From Streblospio benedicti (lineage: Eukaryota > Annelida > Polychaeta > Spionida > Spionidae), in NCBI GenBank assembly GCA_019095985.1, contig CM032662.1, positions 42,352,099 to 42,416,098 of the forward strand: a DNA stretch of 64,000 bases, given 5' to 3'. The notes below the pieces were generated by a model. That model was not told the DNA's origin, searched no databases, and was given only the letters and a program-made list of their open reading frames with translations. The stretch's first letter is position 1, and every line of letters starts with the position of its first letter. This document shows, piece by piece, positions 25,282 through 37,200 of this stretch. Made by a program: the position numbers and the translations under genes.

Positions 25282-28200
25282 TACACCTGATAAACGTACC
25301 ACTTCAATTATCCCCAAATATGTGTTGATGTCTTAATTAGTATGGATAATCATTCCTTAATAAAATCAACAAGGTTAGACATGCATAATGTGTGGTCATT
25401 TGAATGTAATTAGTCAGGTATTGTATTGCAACTGTTTGATCCCTCATTGTTCTTTCACAACATTTTTATTGATAATCACTTTTTTGGTTGTTTGTACTCT
25501 ATATGAAAAGTTTTATTAATGTTTGCTTGCAGACAATGAGAGAGGGGGCAACATTATGGACCACTTCCGCCGAATGGTGTATCCTAACAACCCTACTAAG
25601 TCTATGAGGATCATTGTAGTTATTCCCAAGTCATGCACATCTAAAAGTGAGTTTATGCTATGAGCATGCACACATGTTAACAGCTCAACATATACATTAG
25701 AAATAAACATGTAATACATCTGTGAATATTATTCTCAGTGTAAACTCCAATATATGACCACAGCAATGCATGACGCTGTAGCGCAACCTCCAATCAGGGC
25801 TCACTTCCGGTTTGAAAGACGACGTTATAATTCCTTCTTTGAGGTTGACCTCTGCCTAAGCCTAGGTACAGGCAATGGCTCTGGCTACTGGCCTGTAACG
25901 AGACAAGACTATTTATAGAGGGCTCTAACCTTCAATAAGAGACAATCTCTTAATTTACACCACTTAACGCTAGCCCCATGATGCCCCCAAAATATAGGTT
26001 ATTGATTTTATCATATGTCAGGACTACTACCCACGTGGTTTTACAGTCTTTATCCACGTGGAACGGCGGCGGGGGGGGGGGGTGAAGCAATGTAAAGTAG
26101 AACATTTCTTTGCGAGCATCTCTACAGTGAAACCAAATTTCAAAGTCTCAAGCCATCATAAAGAGACCAGAATTAACTTTCCTAAAACACCACCTCTGGT
26201 GATGCCACTTGAGGCCAGTCCTCCGGTTGGTCTATTGCACTTAATATCAGATGCAATCGATTGATATAGTCTGTATTCTTGTGTCTAGTAAAGCCTTATT
26301 GTACATGCAGAAGACATCCAGGACTACGATCCTGACTGCCTGCATTCCATGACACCACCTCTAAAGATGGAGTTGGCCCGCCCAGGCCAGCCCATCCGTA
26401 AATACGTCATGAATGTCTGTGAAGTCACCAACCCAAACAACAACCAGCAGGTATTTGTTTGCAGATTTGCAAGTTGGCTTCAAGACCCTTAATGAAGGCT
26501 TGGGGTGCTATCGGTGTCTTGTTCAACCAATCTCTGTGCGTACTCTCATATCAGAGTCTGGTTCACTTGCAAGAGTTTGTTTATCTACCACGTGCATAAT
26601 GTTTGCAATATAGAGCCTGGTTGAATAAGGTTAAGTGATATTCCTGTCGTTTTTTTGTTGTTGAAAATATTGCCTTAGATTATATTGTTAAGCTGGAATA
26701 TTTTTGGTGGGAGTCTTAATTAGAGGTTCTACCTTGTCTTAGCTGGACATTTATGTGAGTACTTCTCGTCTGTCTTATTATATGACATGAAAATATGGAT
26801 TCATAAAGTGAAAATATTTGCTGTGGACAACCACATATTTACATACAATATAAGCTACTACTGTGGAAGGAGAAAGTGATGCCAATTGGCGCACACTAAG
26901 TTTCCAAGTAATGTGCAAAATTATTGCAGAATGTACACCAAAGGTCAGCAAAAATTCTTTCAAATATTCCCATCACACAGTGAATTAAAACATGTAAAAA
27001 TTGTATGCATGATATGCTAATTTCCCCCAGTAACAAGCCTTCATAGAGAGGTTTATTGTATTCAACGTACATTTATCTTGAATCACATGTACGATTTGTA
27101 GACGCTGATGGTGATAGGCAAGTGCTTAGCGCCCTAGTGATGTACAATAGCATTACATAATGTATAGCTTAACACGAGTAAAACCTATTCAAATGTATCT
27201 ATCACACGTACGTAGTAAGCCCTATGAAACGAAATAGAAGAGTAAAACCATTCAAACACACTGGCAGATCTGGGGGCTGGGTGGCATTGGAGATCCAAAG
27301 GGCATGCACACATATTACCCAGCCCGTAAATTATTATTGTGTATTGGGTTTTGTCATCTCTATGAGTGAGAGTTGGTGTGCAGGAAACCCACAAAAGCCA
27401 TTGGTTTCGACCCCGACCCATTTCCCCACAACATCTGGAGCAACTTGTGAATATATATGACCTAGATTTAAGATGATGGGCTTTTGTTACAATTACATGA
27501 GAAACTGGTGGTGATGGTGAACATCCCGCCTATTCTGCTCAACTTTCCCGAAATGGTGCGCGTCAACCACATCCCACGCAATGATCTGGACGGCTGCCGC
27601 GCCGCCTTCATCACGCAGCTTCGCCGTTTCATGGAACAGAACCAGCAGCCCGTGTCCGTTATTGAGTATGACGATAGACAAGGTCAGAACTTGATGGTTT
27701 TATGCTTACTTTCTTTTCATTTTGTCTAGTTGTTTAATTTTTTAAATGTTAATTGCAACAAAGCTAATGTAGCGACAGGTTTTATTGTTTGTAGGGTTTT
27801 TGTTTATTTTTGTTTATTTTTGTAGATAACTAATCCTTTACGCTCAATACAATGTTGTCACTTTGTCTTCGGCATCATTAATAATATTTGAAACGGGAAT
27901 ATATTTATTTTCTTCACAAACTCTTTCATATGTTACTGTATGAATAAGAATACGATCATCAACAACAAAATATATTTATTTTCTATTTCTTTTGTGATCA
28001 AACATGCACAATATATTAACCTGAGTGTATACATTTTAAAAATGATTAGAATCTAAAGTTAATCAGATTATAATTTTTGTAAAGTAATATCCTGCATATT
28101 CTGTCATCATTTTTAGACCAGATAAACTTACAATATATTATCAGAAGTATTTTGTCAGATTTTTATGATCATCATTTCAAACTAAATAAGAATAACCTTA

Positions 28201-28282
28201 AACATCCTTTTTTTTTTCTTTTACAGAGCGCCCACAAAAGCTGTCACAGTTGCTGTATGATGAAGCTAGAAATTTTGTGTAG
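19096..28282 (+). CDS. Tandem double-STING-domain protein, gene B (exon 2 in assembly gap)
   Basis: Tandem copy of gene A in the same direction. Exons: 19096-19117 (MADTSNA), [exon 2 not seen, expected between 19118 and 20171, most likely in the N gap], 20172-20274, 20788-20932, 23763-23934, 24308-24372, 24888-24966, 25533-25646, 26311-26450, 27502-27682 and 28227-28282. With a 75-bp exon 2 the protein would be 383 aa. Domain 1 keeps RLFIPIPTSL, KGRDYTLSVF (R238/Y240 equivalents) and YCMCVDLGG. Domain 2 keeps APHYYGFLKPML, RIIVVIPKSC, PIRKYVMNVC and VSVIEYDD. Exon 10 must start at AAACTGGTGG, because the AG used as an alternative in A is absent here. Homologous introns align with A, showing a segmental duplication. 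Intron 4 has gained ~2.6 kb of transposon sequence. As in A, there is no membrane segment and no C-terminal tail. Confidence 0.82.
19909..20008. other. Assembly gap (100 N)
   Basis: Exactly 100 N, probably a gap of unknown length. It falls where exon 2 of STING gene B is expected. Confidence 0.99.
20375..20665. repeat. GGCTGGCT-rich minisatellite, STING-B intron 3
   Basis: Irregular GGCTGGCTGG/TTGGTGGGCT repeats, homologous in position to 10270-10475 in gene A but longer. Confidence 0.8.
21291..21677 (-). other. Unclassified Cys-rich open frame, possible transposase remnant
   Basis: A 128-codon frame with KKCPRCGNDNQLLC, then HPMCIERYRTKRR. The spacing of Cys pairs followed by C-x(3)-YR is loosely like the C-terminal Cys-rich tail of piggyBac transposases, but I cannot confirm it. 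It lies in the insertion inside STING-B intron 4, which fits a transposon origin. Confidence 0.3.
22150..23020 (-). mobile_element. 5'-truncated LINE (non-LTR retrotransposon) fragment
   Basis: Minus-strand frames give the end of a reverse transcriptase: ALFADDAKLFCEM near 23010-22960 (the F/YADD catalytic box), WQLRFNATKCKVMHLG, DLGVKVDNELSFDSH, then LVRPILEYCNVV. A second frame has RRARGDIIEAYKYLHGL and FFTYRVVNPWNKLPDEVV. This is the usual C-terminal layout of CR1/Jockey-like LINEs. At least one frameshift separates the two parts and the 5' part is missing. It is dead, and younger than the A/B gene duplication. Confidence 0.8.
23975..24135. repeat. TTG/CTG trinucleotide tract, STING-B intron 5
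   Basis: About 160 bases of TGC, TGT and TTG triplets start about 40 bases after the exon 5 donor. A short form is present in gene A (11335-11425). The long poly-Gln, poly-Leu and poly-Cys frames read here are repeat artefacts. Confidence 0.9.
24977..25187. mobile_element. 211-bp MITE next to the STING-B exon 7 donor
   Basis: Terminal inverted repeats CACTCTCTACGAGAGG and CCTCTCGTAGAGAGTG bound an AT-rich interior. Gene A lacks it and shows the empty site. The sequence GTAAGT(T/C) that forms the exon 7 donor occurs on both sides (24967 and 25188), as expected of a target-site duplication. Confidence 0.7.
25212..25279. repeat. CTG/GCT trinucleotide repeat, STING-B intron 7
   Basis: About 22 GCT units, roughly twice the length of the repeat at the homologous site in gene A. 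Confidence 0.9.
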
Positions 28283-28489
28283 TAAAAACATTAAGCATCA
28301 ACAAAGATGCTATCTGCTTTGAGTATATGTATTATAAACAGAAGAAAATTCTAAGCCATGAAACATGACTAGAGAATGATGACAGTACGGTATTGTACAG
28401 TGCAATCAACAACAATTTCAATTATTTTGTTAGTCCAAAGTGAATGACAGCTAATCTTTTGATAGCAGGAGACTGTTATTCAATTGTTC

Positions 28490-28495
28490 AATAAA
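28490..28495 (+). terminator. Polyadenylation signal AATAAA of STING gene B
   Basis: GTTCAATAAATAGT lies 208 bases after the stop codon and is identical to the copy after gene A. Confidence 0.65.
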
Positions 28496-28499
28496 TAGT

Positions 28500-29020
28500 C
28501 AATAGAGACCATGAGCACTTGCATCATACAAGTGCTTGTTCACTACTCAAGTTCATGCAAAAATAATATAATGTGTTGATACAATGAAGCATCCAACTAA
28601 CAGCGCACCAAACAATACGAATCAGAGACTTGTCTTTAGATTAATATTGCCATTACAATTCTTTTTTGAAAAATACACATGCATATAGATACATCTATCA
28701 CCATCTAATCAATCAACAAGTAAGCCTAACAGAATACAATCCCTATAGAATTATATATAGAATAATATACAAATGTAATCTTATCAATGTTAATACCATT
28801 TGCCATGCAATCGGTAGAGTTATGTTTTATTCTAATCCACTCTTTCACCCAATTTTCCATGACAAGCATGTTTCTGCAACTATATTGACATTGCTGAAAA
28901 CAAAGACAACATCTTATTTCCAGCTATCAAGTAGGCCTAGCCCTAATAATAAAATAACAGAATATACTAAACGCATTAAGTACTATAAAATGTGATCATC
29001 CAAAACACCTTTCTATACCA
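28500..29020. other. Intergenic spacer between STING B and the TLR pseudogene
   Basis: AT-rich, with no gene seen. The last ~50 bases (about 28985-29035) align with both flanks of the LTR element next to the intact TLR, so they represent the unoccupied insertion site. Confidence 0.6.
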
Positions 29021-29021
29021 T

Positions 29022-31131
29022 TTAATTCCTATTACACTGAATATGCTGCTGATTTGTGTCCATTAACAATGGTATTCTTTCTCCATCCTGGTTTCCAATC
29101 TTCTGCTGAGGAAGAACATAAAGCAGTTTCTTCATGAAAAAGGCACAGTCCTTTTTCAAGAAGGTAAATGTCTTCTGGTACAGTCGGATTTCTTCGTGCA
29201 GCTCTTCGCTGGGTACATCCTCATACATGATCAGGATCAGGCGATTCTTCTTGTGGGTGAAATCGAAAGACCTGGCAGTGATGAACTCATGCATGCAGAA
29301 GTTGCTCTCCATAAAGGCCCTGGACACAATGCATAATGTCCGCTTGCTGTAGTGTACTGCACGTTCCACGTTTTCAGCAATGGTGGTGCCTGCATGAAAG
29401 TCTTGCTCGTGGAAACAGACACAGAAGCCTAGGTCTTTCAGATCTTCAATCAATGCCCTCGCCCAGTCAGAGTCGTCATTGCTGTAAGACACAAACAAGT
29501 CGAACCTCTTATTTTCGTTCTCACAGTCGTCTCTGTCAAATGGATGGAAGCCATACTTGTTGTACAGGTAGAACTTCCATTCATATCTCCACTTGTACAG
29601 AATAATGCTTGTGAAGATTAGACCAAGGCCTAAGATGGTTGCAGACGCAATACCATAAATGGTTCTGTCACATATGAATCGGTGATTTTCTAAGGAGACT
29701 AGTGTTTCATTCTTATTGAAAAATGGTCCACTGCATTGTATCCTTGCTTTTTCAGTTGAAGTAGTACTTTGCGAAATCCAAGTTTTCATCCATATCAAAT
29801 CACAATCACAGTATAATGGGTTGCCATGGAGAAAAAATCTTTCCAACTTTTGTGTGTTGTAGCTTTTCTGGAAGACTTCTGAGCTCGTTGTGACTTAAAT
29901 ATAATCTTACAAAGATTGGAGGTTCATTGTCTCTATTGTGGTCAAACGTGTCATCAATTATGTCCGTGTTGTACTTGAATTCGGTTAGTTTGTTATTCTG
30001 GAGGTTGAGTGTGTTGATGCTGTTGTTGTGATTTACAGTAAAGGATGTTAAACGGTTATATGAAATGTCAAGGTTTATTGATGCACTCGAGGGTAAGAAT
30101 GCAAAAAAATGTCGGAATGGATTTGTAGGATATCATTATGACTGATATCTAAAAAGCCTAGGTTTGCAAAGAGAAAATTCTTCTCTCTCTAGATAGCATC
30201 CCACTCTCAAATAGTAAAAGGTGATTATATGATATGTTTAATATCTCGAGGTTTGGAAAACAAACAAAAAACCCAGAAGCAATGAAATATATCTCGTTGT
30301 GACTAAGGTCTATTTCTTTTACAAGTCCAAATTCAGCAAAATGATTATTTGCAAATAGTATTTCTGTGTCAATGTGTCGAAGGTAGTTATGTCGTAGCTG
30401 TATAGATTGAAGCTGAGGAAACATAGAAAAGAAACCACGTTCAATTTGTGATATTTGATTATTTGCAAAGTTTGCCTTTTTTCTAAATCAAGTTTATTTG
30501 TTTCATTTCTTGAATTTATGCCGTTTTGTAGACACGTGAGGTTATTGTTCGAGAGATTTAAATTTATCAATCCAGGACACAATGTAAAAAAAACAGGATA
30601 TACAGACGAAATCTCATTGATTGTAAGTTAATTTCTTTCAAAATGTGCAGTGGGACACGATATATTTGTCGATTCGTCTGATTTTTGTTGAATGAGAGAT
30701 CCAGGGTGACAAGTGATGGAAAGGCTGACAAAAATCCTGTTTCAATTTCAGATATTAAATTATGAGCAAGGGATAAATAACTTAGTTTTGACTCATAATC
30801 CAACTCACGTAATTGAGTAATTAGACCATATTCTATGCTGAGATTGGCAAGTCGTTCTATGTTCTTCAGTTGTGAAGGGAAACCTGTGAATGTAGACTCC
30901 TGCATGTCTATTGTCTCAATATATACACCGTGTTTTAGTTTCTCTAGATCTATAAAGTTTACCAAAAATTTGATCATTCTGTTTTGCAGAGCATCCGACT
31001 GTTTCAACCCGGTCGACATTAATAAAATATGGATGTAATACATATTGGCAAACACAATTGAACACCAGTCCTAATGTGACACATGAAAACGGTCCAAATG
31101 CGCGCTTGAACTCCTCCTCATCGATATCCAT
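29022..31131 (-). pseudogene. Toll-like receptor pseudogene, intact TIR half
   Basis: Minus-strand paralogue of the TLR at 39136-41112. The ectodomain is broken into several frames: 31131-30916 with CVTLGLVFNCVCQYVLHP and DRVETVGCSA, 31055-30567 with LRR motifs, then 30582-30319 and 30424-30158. At least four frame changes occur. The last part (29846-29022) is one open frame of 274 codons with the LRRCT (NPLYCDCDLIW), a membrane segment (GIASATILGLGLIFTSIILY) and a full TIR domain (RFDLFVSYSNDD, FHEQDFHAGTT, FCMHEF). This half is almost identical to the intact copy, while the LRR half has diverged. It could still make a membrane-TIR stub if transcribed from within, but the simplest reading is a pseudogene. 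Confidence 0.8.
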
Positions 31132-31134
31132 ATT

Positions 31135-32840
31135 GTCACTCTCTGCTAATCACAAATAATCATTCTAAGCAGACCCGTTCTTATTGAATTAGAGTTATGC
31201 ACGCAATAATATACTACACTATCTGTGGTATTTTTGGTCCCCAGGCAGGAAGAAATATATGCTAAATATGATAACGCTGTCAACCCACTTTATTGATCTG
31301 CATGCCCAGTCCCTCTCCATAATCGCCTTTATCAGTCAAAAGCCCATGAGGCTGTCATTTTTGTGTTTGCCCAGATTAAAAAAAAAATCTACATAATCCA
31401 CACTGCACGTTACGTCCTGAGTTGTTGAAAACAAAAACCCACGTGCATTTTCAAATTTTGCGTGATAAGCGTGATTTTTTTTATATTTCTTTGCGAATTT
31501 GTGTGAATACTCCGCAGCCATCAGTTTTGATGACTATTGCAGAGGGAGGCCACGTGGTGTTGATACATGGACCTCCAGAGGCAGGTTAGGTAAACCAACT
31601 GAGCCACGGGGTGGAGGGATCACACTAGCTATTGTTTTCAAACTAGCTCGACAGATAAAAACCTTGGCGTAAGCTTGGCGCATCTTGAGCATACGATGGC
31701 TACATTCGGCAGGCGTTCAACGTATTGCAGACGTATGTTCAGCGCACAGCAGACAGTGAACGCAAGGTCAGTGTAACCCCGACGCACGTCACACCCAGAC
31801 TTTTTGGTCGTGCGTCGTTTGTGCGTCGGGGTTACGCTGATCTTGCTTTCACTGTCTGCTTTTCTTACGCCGGGTTTGCGCCGACTGTGAGTTGACTATG
31901 CGCTGGGGAAAAGAATTATTTAATGTCAAAAGGGGTTATCTATCAGCAGATGTTCGATGTATAATTTTTTGCCTGAAATCCCTAGAATTTATGCGTCGAC
32001 CATACGTCAAAACTAGTGGGACGCGGTTTTTTGTTAACACTACATTATTATGTGCGAGATAATGCATGAAGTTGAGGCAGACAAGTGCTCTGCTAGAATC
32101 ATAGATAAAATTACACTCAACATAAAAAATACACCTTTATCAATGTGATTGCTTTTTAATACAAAAACTAATGCAAAAAGATCAAACACACAACGACAAC
32201 TACCTGTACAACTATGCATGCTCATGTATAATATAAAAACTGAATAAGCGAAATCTAAATATCATTTATGCTTGGTTTATTATATGAGCTGCAGCAGGTC
32301 ATATTCACTTAATCACTAGTTAAAACAATGACAGTTCTTAATAGCTGCTTTCAATGGTCCAAATGTCCAAAGCGTTTTCCAAAATATACCTATTTGCATC
32401 TGATTTTTCCATGGTAGAAGCTATTTCTATTTCATTGTTTGCAAATGTTGCATCGGATATCGTATCCTAAACTCTTGCCGTTTTTCTGCACACCAATGGT
32501 GTCATCAAAAATTAGGCCATGTTTACATTATCATATATTATTTATACCACGAAGCATCCAATCAATCAACTATATTTCCATATTATGTAATCAAAGCTTA
32601 TTTGTTACCATAATTTTCAATATACATGTAAATGTCCATCGTCATATCTCACGACTATATACGCAGTTGGTATGAACAAGGACTTTAAGGGAGTGTGAAT
32701 GATCAAGCCGTGAAAACCGACGATGGTAAATGATATCCATTATATGTCAGGTTTCAAGATAATATGATTAAACGGTTGGAAATGAAAGGGTATATCACAT
32801 TTTAAAATGTGATTCATCATCTAAAAACACTTTTCTACAT
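31135..32840. other. Intergenic region with a foldback element
   Basis: No gene is supported in this ~1.7-kb stretch. It holds the inverted repeat described at 31748-31860 and otherwise AT-rich sequence. Confidence 0.6.
31748..31860. repeat. Inverted repeat with ~40-bp arms, MITE-like
   Basis: The left arm begins AGCAGACAGTGAACGCAAGG and contains GTAACCCCGACGCAC. The right arm contains GTGCGTCGGGGTTACGC and ends TCACTGTCTGCT. The arms match imperfectly around a short centre. It is probably a small non-coding foldback element. Confidence 0.7.
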
Positions 32841-32960
32841 CAATCTGTTGTGTTATGGACAAAACTTTTTATTGTCCTTGTACTTTTGTCATACGTCAAG
32901 AACGTGACGTCAATACATAGTTCGGAATGGTCTACTGGCCGTTCACAATTCTTTCACTAT

Positions 32961-33985
32961 TCAATTCAATTCAATTCAATTCAAATTATTTTATTTGTAC
33001 ACATACATGCAAATAACATTAGAATACAAGGAGTAATTTAATAAAAAAAAAAAATGATTAATGCATATATGCTACAAAACAGAGAGCACTAAAAGCCTTT
33101 GGTATAAAGCCAATTGCTTATTTCCATAGTGGCACTGGATTGATCACATGATACAGGACGGCAATTTATCACATTGTACTAATAAAATAACAAAACTAAA
33201 TAATTAAACAAATAATATCTAAATAAGTTAAGAACTGGGATCACAGATATCATAGTACTACATCACAAACTCATTTTTTTTCTTTATCTTGCATCGTATT
33301 AAATAGATATTTCTTACATTTATTTTTAAAATCGTCTTTAGTTTTAGTACATTTAATATATTTTGGTAAATTATTCCACATTTTTGCTCCATTATACATA
33401 AAGGATTTGCTACCATGAGATTTTACATGTGGAATGACATAACAATTTTCACTCTTTCTGGTATTGTGTGAATGGATATCTGCCACTCTTTTAAATGTAC
33501 ATAGGTAAGTTGGTGCCAAACCGTGAAAAAAATATTGTACATCATATTACAAGATAAATAATTAAAACGACTTTCAACATTCAAATATTTCACTTTCCTA
33601 AAATCTGTACATAGTAAATGATGCCTATTGCCATATCCCAGAATATATCTAACCATCTTGTTTTGTGCTGTTTGTAATTTCTTTTTTAAGCATTGTTCCA
33701 ACCCTCTGTAATAAACATTATAACCATAATCTAAACGTGACTGTAATAAAGCTGAACACAATAATTTACGCTCTCTTAAATTAAGGAAACCACTTTTACG
33801 ATACAGAAACCTGAGTCCGGCATTGACTTTTTAATAATAGAATTACCCATGGTATGTCCGCTCATGTCCTGGTCAATGACCGCTCCAAGGTATTTAACAT
33901 TGCTCTTAGCTTCTATTTTTACACCTTTACAATTTACTATAGAAGGTTTCATTCGATTGTGCTTTATATAAGCGTCAGTCGTTAA
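32961..33985 (-). mobile_element. LINE 3' fragment nested in the TIR element
   Basis: Minus-strand frames give LLQSRLDYGYNVYYRG, KLQTAQNKMVRYILGYGN and FMYNGAKMWNNLPKYIK, typical of the C-terminal part of CR1/RTE-type LINE reverse transcriptases. The 3' end (left side) has a (TCAAT)n tail at 32961-32985, as such LINEs often do. The frame is interrupted and the 5' part is missing. Confidence 0.75.
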
Positions 33986-34123
33986 CCAAAGCCATTCCTA
34001 ATCAAACTATAGCCCATCCCCTAATATACCAATATAAAAATTTGTCACCAGAAAATACACATAATTTTTTTCCAGTCATTTTTCTTTTTTTTCCAGTCAT
34101 TTTTCTTACATTTCACGATCTAG

Positions 34124-34215
34124 TGAAAACAGTACCGAACGATTTACGTACGCTTGCAAAGACTTATTAAAAACAGTACCGAACGATTTACGTACGCTTG
34201 CAAAGACTTATTAAA
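34124..34215. repeat. Two-copy tandem repeat of ~46 bp
   Basis: AAAACAGTACCGAACGATTT and the following TACGTACGCTTGCAAAGACT occur twice in direct succession, inside the TA-flanked DNA element. Confidence 0.85.
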
Positions 34216-37200
34216 CGAAACCCGTTTCATTCCATGACGTCATTTATCAGAGACTAGTCTACACTTCCAAGAACTGAGCGCACAACACATGGTTTGTGGA
34301 AAAATAAACATAGTACCCGCCATGTTGGCAGTACTGATTTCCATCGATTCAAACAATAAAAACAGTATTGAATGTTTGTTTTTAAATCCATAACCTTGGA
34401 TATTAAATGAAAAGTTAGGGTGTAAAACATAGAATATTTATTCGATAAAATGGTGAATGACAAATGAGAGGTAAAGTTTTTATTTCAATATTTCCTCTAT
34501 AGTGAAAGAATTGTGAACGGCCAGTAGATGTTTCTATAAAACAGTGTTCCAAAAACGACTTATTTATTTCTTTAAAATAAATACTAAATATAGTCAATTA
34601 TCAAACAACACAAGCAGAGTATTGCATGATTTTTTCTGACGAACTACAACGGTCATAAAAGTGTGGCAACATGGCAGGCGAGGATGACGCTCCAGCAGCT
34701 CAGGGTCCAGAACAACCACAACAAATCCAAGTACCGGTACAACAATCTATTCAATACGTTTATGCATCTGACAACATCAAACCCCCGACACTGGATTGGG
34801 ACAGCAACGACATGCCACAACAATACAAGAAGTTCAGAAGATACTGTGAACTCATGTTGTCGACACCCGCATTTTCTAACAAAAACGGCAGTGAAATTGT
34901 AAGTTACATTTTGTTATGGATGGGCCCTCAAGCTGTTGAAATTTTTGACAACTGGTCAAACATATCAGATGCTGAAAAGAATGACCCAAAACGCATATGG
35001 GATCTCTTTCAACAATATTTTGAACCCAAGGCTAATTTTAGATTGGCTAGATTTCAACTAAGAGACCTCAAACAGCAGTCCCATGAACCCATTGACAAAT
35101 TTCTCATACGTCTACGTGCACAAGCAGTAAAATGCAATTTTGCAAACCCAAACAACACTGATGATAATATTCTAGATCAACTGATTAAAGGTACCGCACA
35201 TAGCCAGGTCAGAAAGAAGTTATTAGACCTTGACCCCGCAACACTAACTCTCGACAGGGCAGTAGAGATATCTAGAACATTTGAAGCAACAGAAACTCAA
35301 TTACAACACTTTAACACTGAAACAAATGTGAGTGCCATAAAAAAACACACTGGACAAAAGAAACAAGCGACACATCAAAACAAAAACAAACCCAAGGAAC
35401 AATTCAACAACGACAAAGATAAAAAATCAGGTTGTTTCAACTGTGGACGTTCACATGACAGGAAAGAAGACTGTCCGGCTCGTAAAAGTCAATGTCACAA
35501 ATGTAAACGTTTAGGACACTGGGCATCAGTCTGTCTTAATCCCAACAACCCTCTTAAACAACAACCAAACAATCAGAAACAACAATCTCATAAAAAATCA
35601 AGAAACTTCCATGCTATTGATCACAACAATCATGAATCTTCAAGTAACCAAGATCCAACATTTGAAACTCTCACTTTTGAAGTCATACGTGTCAATGTAC
35701 ATAGCAATCAAACAAAACAAAAAACAGAAGCAAAAGCAACAATACAAATTGAGGTAGCAGAAAACATTACTACAAATCTAAGAGGGAAAATTGACACTGG
35801 AGCTGAAGGAAACATCCTACCAATGCGTATATACCAACAAATGCAGAAAATACAACCATTTCAAGCAAACATCAGGCATTCGAACGCCATACTTACTGAT
35901 TACAATGGAGGAACAATCCATCACCATGGAATCATCACCTTCCCATGCACATTCCAAGACATAAAACGTGATGAAGAATTTTACCTAGCAGACACTAATG
36001 GTCAAGTGCTGTTTGGTTTGAATACATGTGAACATCTCGGAATGGTCAAATTGCAATGTTCAGTAGAAACAACACCTCAGTGTATCAAAAACCTTGATGA
36101 TCTCATCAAACTATATCCAGATCAATTTAAGGGTATAGGACATTTTCAGAAGCCTTATCACCTGACACTTGAAGACAATGCTCAGCCAGTCAAACATCCA
36201 CCACGCAAAGCACCAATACAATTACGCGAAAAGATTCAAGCAGAACTAAAGAGAATGATTGACCTTGATGTCATCAGACCTGTGAATGAACCAACAGATT
36301 GGGTTTCGTCAATAACCTATGTCATGAAAGAAGATGGTTCTTTACGCATATGCATCGACCCTCGTGACCTCAACAAGGCTCTAAAAGAGGACAACACCAT
36401 ACTCCCACCATTGAAGAGCTATCACACAAGTTTGCAGGTGCAACAGTATTTAGTAAACTGGATGCAAGATCCGGGTACTGGGCCGTACCTCTTGACCAAG
36501 AGAGCCAAGTACTGACAACATTTAATAGCCCCTTTGGAAGGTTCTGTTTCAAAAAAAAGACTACCTTTTGGTTTAAAAACAAGCCAGGATGTATTTCAAC
36601 ATGCCATGGATGAGATTCTACAAGATCTACAAGGAGTTGTTTCAATTGCTGATGACATAACAGTATTTGGAAACACTGAGGCAGAACATGACAACAACAT
36701 GAGTCAATTGATGAAAAGAGCTCAGAAGACAGGCTTAGTTTTCAACCCTGGAAAGTGCAAGCTCAAAGCATCAGAAGTGAAATTCTTTGGCAACATCTAC
36801 AGCAAAGAAGGAGTAAAGCCTGACCCAAAGAAAGTTGAAGCTATTGTCAAACTGAAAGAGCCCTCAAACAAGCAAGAACTTCAAACATTTCTCGGGATGA
36901 TAACATATCTCTCAGCATACATTCCACGTCTTAGTGATCACACACATCACCTCAGACAGCTACTGCAGAAAGATGCAGAATTTCAATGGCACAACGAACA
37001 ACAAGTAGCGTTTGATAACCTTAAACAACTCATCACAATGCTAGTGCACTACAGTATTTTGATCCAACAAAACCATCAGTGGTACAAGTAGATGCCAGCT
37101 TGAATGCATTGGGAGCAGCTTTGATACAGGATGATAAAGTTATTGCTTATGCAGCAAAAAGCTTGACAGAAACAGAGACTTCGTTATGCAAACAATGAAC

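Larger units (their letters stand above)
32935..34524. mobile_element. TA-flanked terminal-inverted-repeat DNA element inside the 5' LTR
   Basis: Perfect 26-bp terminal inverted repeats (outer ends CTGGCCGTTCACAATTC at 32935, mirrored and ending GGCCAG at 34524) are flanked by TA on both sides (32933-32934 and 34525-34526). A TA duplication with inverted repeats fits a Tc1/mariner-type non-autonomous element. No transposase is seen. It carries a LINE fragment and a short tandem repeat. Confidence 0.7.

Noticed and set aside
365-28282. Bacterial origin (CBASS-type STING) by recent transfer
   Set aside because: Ten introns per gene and matches to animal STING motifs (LPLDC, DRVYS, CVLEY) indicate animal ancestry.
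29134-29605. Plus-strand frames opposite the TLR TIR domains (also 39181-39695)
   Set aside because: They mirror each other because the TIR sequence is conserved; antisense shadows.
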